Assembly: GCA_000697335.1 (NCBI GenBank)
Contig: JNEM01013779.1
Span: 1-22,133, forward strand
DNA length: 22,133 bases
DNA from: Conidiobolus incongruus B7586
Taxonomy: Eukaryota > Entomophthoromycota > Entomophthoromycetes > Entomophthorales > Conidiobolaceae
Reading direction: 5' to 3'
This document shows, one piece after another, positions 12,122 through 22,133 of this stretch. Position 1 is the first letter of the stretch. Each line of letters starts with the position of its first letter. The notes beneath the pieces are model-generated. The model searched no databases. It had not been told where the DNA came from and worked only from the letters and a program-made list of their open reading frames with translations. The translations under genes were made by a program, and so were the position numbers.

Positions 12122-12349
12122 TATGACAAAGTAACGTGGAAAAAGTCAAATAATAACAATAAAACAGGTTGAAATACAGGAAAAGAAAGACGTTTTTTGG
12201 TAAATAAATTCAAATAGCAAAACTATTTACGGTCTGCTGGTTAGAATACTATCAAAGAAAAATAAATATTAAAATGTTTGAAAAATTTGATTAAGAGATT
12301 GAAATAATCAAATCGAGTTGATGTTGAAAAATTGAGGAGAATTGATTAG

Positions 12350-12357
12350 TATTTATA
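12350..12357 (-). promoter_or_regulatory. TATA box
   Basis: TATAAATA on the minus strand, about 315 bases before the zinc-finger gene's ATG. It is flanked upstream by a GC-richer stretch (GGTGAGCCGAG), so it stands out better than the many TA runs elsewhere. In such AT-rich DNA a chance match is quite possible. Confidence 0.4.
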
Positions 12358-12422
12358 CTCGGCTCACCTTAGAATCAGGCTTAAAGTATAGAAGTGAAAC
12401 AGTTCTGGCTCAAATTAACACC

Positions 12423-12720
12423 CATCCATTTGAATTCAATTTATTTTTATTGTTTGTAACTTCTTTGATATGTGGTTCGAATTGCTTTATGCTAATTGGC
12501 TAGCTTGATTAGGGAATCAATTACTCAAATAATGAACCATATGATCCAATGAATGGTTGAATAGTTGATTTAGCTTCAATAAAATTGCTCATCATTTTAA
12601 CGCTCCAATCAAACTAATCAATTATTCAGACGAAGGGGTTGACTTAAATCAGGTCTTACTCAAAATTTATAAAATTTACATTATTTTCAAACCTACAGCC
12701 ATTGTTGTAAATCAAAAAAA
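12423..12720. promoter_or_regulatory. Distal upstream region of the zinc-finger gene
   Basis: GC-richer than the desert beyond it, with no open frame of useful length on either strand. It holds CCAAT boxes (minus strand near 12495, plus strand near 12548 and 12605), which could be CCAAT-binding-factor sites or chance, and the distal CCCCT. The change to ordinary AT desert occurs near 12720, which I take as the outer limit of the regulatory region. Confidence 0.35.
12634..12638 (-). promoter_or_regulatory. Distal STRE-like CCCCT
   Basis: Third CCCCT on the gene's strand, about 600 bases before the ATG and upstream of the TATA box, where a yeast STRE would normally act. It lies in the GC-richer upstream region. 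A single five-base match is weak alone; its value is the clustering with the two proximal sites. Confidence 0.35.
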
Positions 12721-13290
12721 TTTATTGAACAATGTTTGAATTATAATTGAGTTTGATTTGATTTAATTTTCAAATATTTAATTAGTGATTAGAGTTGTAC
12801 AAGGGACGAATAGATCACAAAAATTTCAAATATAATTTATTAGTACCTATTAATAAATATAATATTAATTTTATATCCTTTATCCAAATTTAATAAAGAT
12901 AAATTATTTTAATAATTGAATGATTAATTAAAATATCAATGAATTTAGTGGATAAAAATTATTAATTATTTAACTTTATATGATTATTCAAATGAAATAA
13001 TAAAAATTATAAAAATACTGGTTAATACCATATACACTAGTCTCAAAATCTATATTAAGTTAAACTTAAATATCCTCTTTCTCAATACGCTCGAAATAGC
13101 GTTTCATATTAGAATATTTTTTATGATTTATAGTTCAAACAAAAACTTTATCTGATTTTTAACTTAGGTTTCGATCATTCGGCGGTAATTACTTCCTTAA
13201 TTGGATTAGATATATGTATATATATATATATATTTAGGTATATTTGAATTATATAATTAATTATGCTGTACAATGTATATTAAATAAATA

Positions 13291-13325
13291 ATATAATATA
13301 TAATATATAATATATAATATATAAT
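13291..13325 (+). repeat. ATATAAT x5 minisatellite
   Basis: Five perfect tandem copies of the seven-base unit ATATAAT followed by a partial sixth. A (TA) run lies about 60 bases to the left. Confidence 0.9.
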
Positions 13326-14222
13326 ATAAAATACAATATAATATTATAAAGTCTTATTCAAAAATATTTCTAGTATTCCCATTAATATAATGTGTTCTCA
13401 GAAATCATTATTGAATATAAGCTAATAAATAAGTTCAACTTAATTGGACCAATTAGAATTGAATTTTATGTGTTTGAATTATTTAGATTGTATTTAGTTG
13501 AATCTAGTTGATATAAAAATTTTAACTAATATAATATCATATAAGGATTATAATATTTAAAGAATGAATATAGTGTTATATAATATTATTTATTACCGAA
13601 TACTTTAATATTTATAAATTTTTATTTATTTTAACATTAATATTTAATTAATTTCTATAATATTTTATTTATTATAGTAAGTGATTTGATATTAATATAA
13701 GGTATTGAACTAATAAAGAAATTTTATTCATTAACCAATAATAACTATTTGGATTGAATAGAAATTGAGGTTGATATTGATTCAGTCAAAAATAGTTCTT
13801 TGCGAGATACTCAAATTGTGATAATAAATCCAATTTTTTGAATTCTTTAATAATATATTCATCGTTTAGAAAAATTATTGATTATTATATTATATAATTT
13901 AGTACATATATACATTTAATCTTTTTCTTTTTGGATGTTACTATAAAATATATCATTAAATCTCAATATTTAATTCAATTCTAATTAATAATTATAGGAT
14001 TTTTAAATTAAATATTTATTCAAAATTAAAATTGAAATAAATATTAACTCAACAAAAATTTTATAGAATGATAATCAATAAAATACGGTATATTTTGTTC
14101 ATAAGATGGATACTTTATTTGAAACTCACCTAAATATTTTGAGCTTAAGTATTTTAATAATATCAATATTCAAAAACTTTTACTAAACCATTAAATGAAT
14201 TCATTTTTAGTCAAAGTAATCT

Positions 14223-14241
14223 CGAATTTGTTTGAAATTCG
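14223..14241. repeat. Perfect 7-bp hairpin CGAATTT/AAATTCG
   Basis: Arms at 14223-14229 and 14235-14241 around a five-base GTTTG loop, with one further T-G wobble outside. It lacks a T-tract or neighbouring gene, so no terminator role is evident. Confidence 0.6.
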
Positions 14242-15568
14242 GTTTGAGTAATATTCAAATTGCTTATGATGTCATAGAATATTAATATTTATTAAAAAGT
14301 TTGTAATCCTAATACGTATAATATATAGTTGATAAAATTTTGAGTATAATATTTTTCACAATATTTTATATTAATGGATTATATACGATTTTAATTATTA
14401 AATAAATAGAGCCATAGTATATATATATATATATATTAAAATATTATTTATTTTATTAAACAATAGAGTTATTATTAAAACAAAATTCAATTTTTTTTTA
14501 AAATATAATTTAATTGAATCTAGATTAAAATCAATTAAATACTCAAAATTAAGGAAATTATATCAATAAAAAATAAAAAAAATAATATTATAATTCTAAA
14601 ACTTAATAATTTATTAATATACTATTAAATAATCAAATATTAAAATAATAATTATTTTTATTATTTTAATTCGTTATTTAAATAAAAACTATTAGTTTTA
14701 CTTTACTAATAAAATACGAAAATTCCTCATTTCTTCCTAATGATATATTGATAAATTTGAAATTTATTAAATTAATTAATAAAACTGCAAACAAAATATT
14801 ATTATTATATTATATTAACAAATATTATAATACTGATTACATTTTAATTTTATTTTTAAATAAATATATAAGAGTTTAATATAATCTATAACATTCATTT
14901 CTGGTTAACAGGATTATAATAATTTAAAAATTATATTCATTAATTACTTAAAATCAAGTTTAAGCTAGATTTATATATTTCTTAATTCATATTGATAAAA
15001 GCCCAGAACAAGTTAATGTGTATCCTATAGTATTCGAAATCTTGTTTCAGTTGATAATAAAACTAAATTGACAATATATTTGAAATTTTTATCATTTGGA
15101 GTACTTGATATAAATATTAATCGACTTCTATGTCCAATATAAATATATAATATATCGAAATAATTTGCTTTTCAAAAATCAAATATATCAATAAATTAGA
15201 TATAAGGAATAGTACTAACATTGAATATGTTTAATCCCTTAAATTATGATGTAATAAGTATAGTGACAAGATCTAGATATTAAGTTCGAAATTTGATCCC
15301 TTAATCTTAGACAACTTAAGTTTCAATTAAATTCTTTTGAAATTTTCCTTAATTAATTTTTAATTAATTTGTTGAATAGGTTTATTGATAAATTATTAAG
15401 TAATTTAATATATACTCATGATAGTATGAAATCATTTGACCTACAACTAATATTATTGATGTAATAATTTTTTGATTTTTACCTTTTGTAATGGTTGTGA
15501 TACTATTAAAATCCAATATATCAAATATATCAAATATCCAAAATGAAATATATATAAATGATTTTGAC

Positions 15569-15582
15569 ATAGTGATCACTAT
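15569..15582. repeat. 14-bp perfect palindrome beside a TA run
   Basis: ATAGTGATCACTAT reads identically on both strands and is followed directly by an (AT) run at 15584-15599. Could be a dimeric binding site or chance. Confidence 0.6.
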
Positions 15583-16600
15583 AATATATATATATATATT
15601 GAAAAAGTGTAAATGCGGGTTTCGTAATTAAACTAAATTAAAACTTGTAATAGATTTTGAGAAAAAGTACTCAAATTTACGGAAATAATTTTCAAAATTT
15701 GAATTGTTTTAAAAATCAAATTTTTCTTTTCAAATTAATCTAGATTTAAATATTATTAATTAATAAATTACAAAATTACAGAATTCTAATTTCAATAAAA
15801 AATATTCAATAATTTCAATGTATATTAAATTTGGTATAACTATTAATTGGAATTGAAATTGAAATTGAAATAAAATGATTAATCAAAAGTGACGATTCAT
15901 TTGAAATATTATTATTTATTATTTATGTTAAAATTAATCTATTTTACGTTGAAAATGGAGCGGAAATGGGTTATTCAACTTTGAATCTAGAATACATTCT
16001 TTATTATGGAAAGAAATGCAATAGCATAATCCATTGCATTAAATAAATTTCACATCCAAATTAGGAATTTCTATAAACATTCAAATAATTTTATAGCGGA
16101 GAAATTTTTAAACTTAAAATATTGAATTATAATGCATTTGATAAATTCATTGTATTAGTTATATATGATAAAATTTATATTCAACTGTTTTAATTTTAGA
16201 GTAAATTATCCAGGATTGAAGATATATAATCATACTCAATTTTGTTTTAATTTTAAAAAATATATATTATTTTACAATGATAAATATGTAATTGAAATTT
16301 ATACCACCAATTATGAGATTGAATTAACCTTTTATTGATTATATATAATGGTTTGAATTTATCTATAACCTGAACATTGCTCATGATTAATGCTAATTGT
16401 TGAATTCATTATATTCAATTCGATAAAATAAATTCATATGTATTATGATGTTATTTAACCACTTCAATATATCAATTAATACTAAATGCTAATTACAAAA
16501 ATTACTGTACATGCATTGATTTATAATGATTTGGAATATAACATGAATATTAATCCTGTTTATAACAGACTTCATTATGAACAAAATAATTTCAACCAAG

Positions 16601-17520
16601 TTACATTGGATCCTCTGAATACTGAATTGAATTAAACATAATATAGTTCGCTGAAATATTTTATTATTTATTAATTTTAAGAAATTTTAAAACTTGTTAA
16701 AGTTTTGAAAACCAAATTGATTTATGAGAATGAAAAATAGAAAAATCTTCAATTTATGTGGTATTTTCCATAATAAACAAATACAAACTTTTAATGTTAA
16801 ATAAATATATTTATGCATATATGCTTATTTTAATTCTTTTCTTTTTCATATTTTTCAATTAATTTCATTGGATTAAAATCATCCGAAATTATTATTTCAC
16901 AATTATAATTATAATTAAAATATTTGATCAAATATTGGTTTTAATTAACAATTAGTAAAATATGTATTGAATTTGCTAAATATTTGAAAGTATAACATTT
17001 AATTAATTTAAATTCTATTGTAAAACAGATAGGACTAATATTAATAATATTCTACTAAATAATTCAATGTCAAATATTTCATAATATTTCAATAGTTTAA
17101 ATAATAATGCACTTATTAATTTTATAATTGAATAATATTTAAGAGATGGAAATTTAAATACAAAATTTAAATTATTTTATTTTGTTATTAAAAATAATTG
17201 ATGGGATATTAATAATCTATTTGATGAATAAATATGGTACCGATAAAAAAGTTTAAATTTTATTTACTTTGCATTTTTATCCAATGCTCAATGCCTAATT
17301 TTTGTCATTTTTCAATGCATTCTGAAATTTTTACCCAAATCCATTTCCTAATTAGGTTATCCAATCCCGTTCGCAGCTTGTGATGCAGTATGATTTAAGA
17401 TTTAAGCGTGGTACAATATAATTAAACATTGAAAATCCTGTATAAACTTGGTACATCCATCACATACCAATTCAAACTCTCTTTAGCCGAAGTTAAATTT
17501 GTTCCAATAAAATTTCGTTA
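16601..17520. repeat. Dispersed repeat, copy 1 (better preserved)
   Basis: Shares ordered anchors with copy 2: TTACATTGGATCCTCTGAAT at 16601 (19 of 20 identical), TTTAAAACTTGT at 16686, TATGCATATATGCT at 16812, TTTACCCA at 17330, TATGATTTAA at 17389 and TAGCCGAAG at 17484. The offset to copy 2 stays between 3660 and 3729 bases. The core at about 17330-17510 is GC-richer than its surroundings, so this copy looks less decayed. No product or element family is recognised, and the ends are uncertain. An 18-base palindrome lies inside it at 16919-16936. Confidence 0.65.
16919..16936. repeat. 18-bp perfect palindrome
   Basis: AATATTTGATCAAATATT is fully self-complementary, the longest perfect palindrome I noticed here. 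It lies inside repeat copy 1 but I did not find it in copy 2. Confidence 0.7.
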
Positions 17521-20329
17521 ATGCTTACTCTTTTTAAAGATTGGTTTTTGATCTTAAATTAAATATTTTAAATATAAAGGTTTTGTTTGAATTTATTTTT
17601 CTCCTTAATATCAAATTTTTATGCAAGTCAATTGATTTTTTCCATTTATTATTCTCAATTTTAATAAATTCAATATTAAACAATTTTATTATCAACTTAA
17701 ATATTAATTCTTTCATCATTTTCGTTCAATTTTAAAATTATATTTATATACAAATTAATTATATACTTTTTTGTAGAGAATTTTAAAATACGTTGAAATA
17801 AATATTAATGCTAATGAATTAATAATCAATATTATTGTATTTTAATTTAACATCATCACACCATCATTATGTAAAAACATAGCAACTTGATGACAAATAA
17901 TGAAATAAATTATATTCAATTAAATCTATTGTATAACTTACTATCATATTTTTAGTGCTCCTTTAGTTTTTGCACAAATAATTATTTTAAATTTTAATTT
18001 AAATAATTCAAAAAGAATTATTAATTATAGTAATATATATATATATAAGAGATTAAAACTTTTAATTGTCAAAATGATACATATTGATTTTGTTTAAATT
18101 ATGTTATTTTCTATAGTATCAAGCCATTATAATATAATATTGAATACTAAATAATTTAATAACTTTAATCTTTGTATAGTGAACATAAAAATTGATTAGA
18201 ATTTTTATATGCAATATATTTAGGCTCAATTTATTTGTTGAAAAAATATATTTTTATTCTGATCAGTTTTAATAATGTATGAATGATAAATATTTTAACC
18301 AATAATTAACAGGAATAGAATTAAATCAATATTTTGTGTTTTTAATTTTCTGACTGATATTTATTATAATCGATTAAATAAAAACATATTCATAATTTAT
18401 CAAAATAAATATATTAAGTGTGTATATATATAATTTCACTAAAACTTATTTTTAATAAATGGAGAAAATTACACTTTGATATCAGTGACGTTAATAATAA
18501 TAATAATTTCATTCTAACTTATATTCTTATTATATATAGCATAGATTGACAATTCATAATTCATCAACTTAAATTCTACCATAAAATATTAAATAAATTA
18601 TGTAACATACTATAAAACCAATATATTTAATTTTTACAATGTAAATGATCAAATATAAAATTAATGCTCATCAATGTTGCTAAGACGACTCAATATATGC
18701 AATCAAATATAACACCAATCGAATCCATATTGTTAACTTAAAAATAAATCTTAGAAAGGCAATATTTCGGAGTGGAAAAGTGTGATCCACTATTTAATTT
18801 CAAATAATGTAAATTTTTGAGTGACTGAACAAACATTTGAGATGCAATGAAATCATTATAATATTATTTTGGAAATATCTTCAATTTTAAATCAATCAAA
18901 ATTCATAAATGACTGTTAAATGCTTATAAAATCAAATATATTTGGGCTTTTTTAAAAAAATTTATAATATTTAGAAATAACAAATTCTTTTTGCTAAAAC
19001 TAAAATCAGTAATACTATGATAGTTTAAATATCATAATTAGTAATTTATTCAAATTGAAAATCTTCATATTATTCAAATAATTGAAATAATTGAAATAAT
19101 TAATTTGATTTAATATCTATCAAAAATGAAACTAGGATCACAATATTTAATCTAGATCAATTTAGCACTCGATTCCACAAATTTGCAAATTAGCTCAATA
19201 CATCCAAATCAACACATATTAACAATTACAAGTTTAACAGTGATAATAAAGAGAATAAATACTGAAAATCAACTTCTAACTTAAATCCTATCCTCTTTAA
19301 TCTGAGTTAAAATTATCACAATTGTGTACTTTGGAAATATTAATATTTTGATTAATATACGGAATTGGGTTATTTAGTTTGACTTCTAGAATTAATTCAA
19401 AAATGTGGTTTTTAATGCATAATCTGTCATACACACTCATATTACTCCATTTTTCGAATTAAATTTCAATTTTAAAAAAATTGCATAAATTCAACCGGAG
19501 AATTGTTTAAAATAAATCCAGAATTAAATGGACACAAGGATAAGAATAACATGTAAATTATATTATTGATTTTGAAGTTACTAATTATATTAGATTTATA
19601 AATTTATCCAATTATATAAAATTCGCGGATTTTAACATCTTCATAATTTATTGAAAATAAATTGATTTTAATTTAAGATATAAAATCTTTTTCAATATTT
19701 ATTATTTGAAAAATATATTATATTTTCTTTTATCTAGAATTTAAAATAAATATATAATAAATAAAAGTTTTTCCTCTAAACATTTTGTTTATATTATATT
19801 ATTTACTATTATTAATTATTATTTAATTCATTCAAAATATTACCATTAATATTTTGATTTTTATAATTATTATTTTCTTAATAAAAAAAATGATAAATAT
19901 TATTAATAATACCAAATATAAATGCATTTCAATATTATGAATAAATATAGCATTTACTCCATTTAAGCCTAACATAAATATTAAAAGTGATTATTAATAT
20001 GAATCAATAATTTATTTTTTTTTCAAAATAAATTTGAATATTGTTTTATTTATAAAGAATAATATTATTATCAAAATAGGAATATATATATAATAAAGTT
20101 AATAATTACAATCATCCAAAAAGGTCATATTTATTTCTATATTTTATACTTTCATTTTATTTTAATAATCATGGATTATTAATATTTAATAAAGAATTTG
20201 ATTTTAATAATACAAAATATTGATCATATTAAATTAATACCTAAAATTTTTAAATATAAATTATTATTAATTTGCATAATTTTTTTTATTAAATTGATTG
20301 GCACATTGATTAATATATTTCTCATAATA
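17521..20329. other. AT-rich spacer between the two repeat copies, no gene seen
   Basis: Opposite-strand frames at 17534-17735 overlap each other and look like chance. An (AT) run lies at 18033-18047 and three ATAATTGAA-like units at about 19075-19101. GC-moderate patches near 18660-18860 and 19120-19330 contain no recognisable gene or RNA. Confidence 0.55.
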
Positions 20330-21210
20330 TTACATTAGATCCTCTGAATTTAATTTTATTTCAATTGATAACCTTTAAAACTTGTATATTAAATTTATTT
20401 AATATAAAATTTTTTACAATTAACAAGTTATTTTATCTAAAATAAGTAAAAATCAAGTTTAATTTAAAATACTGTTTTAATTTACCTTTCTAATTAATAT
20501 TATTTATTATCAAGGGGTAAATATAAATATAACAAATCTATGCATATATGCTAACAAAATTCAATACTTTAATTTGAAGATTTATGATTGGTTTAAAAAA
20601 ATCAAAATCAAATATTTTATAGTTGTATAATAGACTTATATATTTTAATCATAATATTTATGATAAAAATAATATTAAAAATTAAATTATGATTGATTAA
20701 TAATTTAAATATTTGTATGTAAAACATTGAAATTTAAAATATGAAATTTTTTTTATTATAACGCATATTTAATTATTATTGATGATGTAAAAAAATATCT
20801 AATAATCGAAAATTTATATATAAATCAAGATCTTTTCGATTTAAAATAACTTTTTAACATATAATATTATTTATTTATTTAGTAATATTTTTTAATTGAT
20901 TGGTTAAATTCTTTTCAATTTTTTTTTTCATTTTCAAAATCTGCATTTATATTAAACTCAAAATTTTATGTAAATTTTTAATATTATATACTTTGAATAT
21001 TTATTGCATTATAAGTTTTTTTTACCCATTTCCGTTTCCAAATTAGATACGTTTTGTATATTCGAAATCAATTATGATTTAATTAGGAATGGTTTATCCA
21101 AACTATTTGATTTATTATATGAATTAATATATCAAAATGGAAATAGCCGAAGCCATTTTTTAATATTGCATTTTTATCCTAATATAGTAATTTCTAACGA
21201 AGTGTCACTA
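20330..21210. repeat. Dispersed repeat, copy 2 (diverged, same orientation)
   Basis: Carries the same anchors in the same order as copy 1: at 20330, 20374, 20539, 21021, 21073 and 21144. It is more AT-rich than copy 1. A 78-codon plus-strand frame (21004-21240) covers the right-hand anchors; its product is not recognised, and its composition looks less random than other frames here, so a gene or element remnant is possible. Similarity to copy 1 beyond 21210 is unclear. Confidence 0.65.
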
Positions 21211-22133
21211 ATTTTAAGACAAAATATCAAAAAAATATAATTTTATATCAAATTATTTTAATGAAAATTGTAAATTAACCATATATCTTTTGTTCTCTCA
21301 AAATATATTAACTTTATTGAAATATATATGATTATAGGTAGTAATATATATTTTAAAACCATTTTTTAAATATCTAGCCAATTCAAAATCAAACTTTTTT
21401 TCAATTTTTACTTGTTTTTAGTAGAGTGTTGATTAATTTAATTAAGGAGTAATAATTTTTAAAGTTGTTGATACAAACAATAAGGTATCTCGTATTACTA
21501 TTCATAGTAAATTTTTGTTAATATTGTTATTGTTACACAATTGCAAATTATATGTCCTGTAACATAGTTTAAATTGAACATAATCAAAATATTTTCATTA
21601 ATATTATTAAAAACATTTTTTAAATTTGATATTCTTAGAAAATTTATATAACCGGTTTTAATTAATTTTTATTAATTTATATAGACTTTTAATTAATAAT
21701 TATTATAATTTCTATAAAATAGCTAAATATTATTTAAAATTTCAATTAACAGTTAATGCAATTGGTATCATTATTATATGAAATATTTTATCTCAACATT
21801 ACAAGTTATTGAAATTATTTGACTTTGATTTTATAGAAATATTAAAATTTTCAAATATTGAATAGAAATCTATTTAATTTTAATCATTGAATAAAATCAA
21901 ACTCATATTGTGATTTAAATATAATATTTAATAATTTAAAATTATAAAAAAGTTAAAATTAAGATTTTTTAATATATTATAATTAAACAATAAGTTCCTA
22001 AAATATTATCTTAAATTTCAAATAATAGAAAATTTTTTAGTTTCAGATTTTTCAAATCTATCATTAATTTAAAATAAACAAATATATATAAAATAAATAG
22101 AAAATTATATATTTATAATAATTTTTTGATTAA
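21211..22133. other. AT-rich end of window, no gene seen
   Basis: No credible frame or RNA. A patch at about 21420-21560 is slightly GC-richer and shows a local rise in AG, but has no identifiable content. Confidence 0.55.

Larger units (their letters stand above)
12036..12422 (-). promoter_or_regulatory. ATG-free leader and proximal promoter of the zinc-finger gene
   Basis: Read on the gene's strand, these 387 bases contain no ATG; the first upstream ones are at 12423-12425 and 12427-12429. Chance would give several in DNA of this composition, so the absence fits a long 5' leader kept clear of upstream starts. The stretch holds a TATA box, two CCCCT sites and T/A-rich runs, and it is less AT-rich than the deserts (23 of 60 bases are G/C at 12361-12420). 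The transcription start is not visible; from the TATA box I infer roughly 12260-12320. Confidence 0.55.
12721..16600. other. AT-rich desert with scattered palindromes and simple repeats
   Basis: No credible gene. (AT) runs lie at 13217-13233, 14418-14436 and 15584-15599. ACGCT at 13087-13091 pairs with AGCGT at 13098-13102. A hexanucleotide AATTGA run occurs at about 15851-15871. The 65-codon minus-strand frame at 15382-15579 is AT-driven and unrecognised. Confidence 0.55.

Noticed and set aside
12474-12486. tRNA B-box-like GGTTCGAATTG; weaker ones at about 15286, 18708 and 19173
   Set aside because: None has a matching A box at the right distance or a cloverleaf with a 7-bp acceptor stem.
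15955-16030. Possible inverted third copy of the dispersed repeat (GGAAATGGGTTATT near 15963)
   Set aside because: Only one short anchor matches the reverse complement of the repeat's core; no second anchor in order.
1-22133. Mitochondrial origin because of the extreme AT content
   Set aside because: The only clear gene is a nuclear-type transcription factor, and no mitochondrial protein, rRNA or tRNA genes are visible.
12721-22133. Centromere candidate (long gene-free AT-rich DNA)
   Set aside because: No long inverted repeats, satellite array or conserved point-centromere elements were seen; AT content alone is not enough.
1-22133. CRISPR array or other regularly spaced repeat array
   Set aside because: No set of identical repeats with unique spacers; all tandem repeats found are simple sequence.

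Overview
This window reads as fungal nuclear DNA. It is extremely AT-rich, with some hand-counted lines near 10% G+C, and it holds one gene I can support: an intronless 395-codon C2H2 zinc-finger transcription factor on the minus strand (12035 to 10848). Its two recognition helices are those of the Msn2/Msn4 stress-response family. The coding line I counted is about 45% G+C, so the gene stands as an island in an AT desert of about 10.8 kb on one side and 10.1 kb on the other. The zinc-finger family points to fungi; I cannot place the species.

Layout. 1-580: less AT-rich, strongly G-over-C skewed DNA, possibly a fossil LTR. 582-4140: AT-rich, no gene. 4145-4180: (TAA)12. 4300-4560: a GC-richer islet with a small hairpin. 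4561-7080: AT-rich, no gene. 7080-8540: a block whose dinucleotide usage is the reverse of its surroundings (CA/TG-poor, CT/AG-rich), as a RIP-like mutational history would leave. 8541-10430: AT-rich. 10434-10847: 3' flank of the gene, somewhat GC-richer. 10848-12035: the gene. 12036-12720: its upstream region, with a TATA box, an ATG-free leader and CCCCT stress elements. 12721-16600: AT-rich, with palindromes and simple repeats. 16601-17520 and 20330-21210: two diverged, collinear copies of one dispersed repeat. The remainder is AT-rich with no gene.

The regulator and its upstream region fit together. Msn2/4-type fingers bind CCCCT (STRE), and two such sites lie 48 and 82 bases before this gene's start, with a third about 600 bases away, which suggests self-regulation. 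I found no tRNA, rRNA, CRISPR array or intact mobile element, and no clear candidate for a wholly new system. The most notable unexplained structures are the CA-poor block and the repeat pair.
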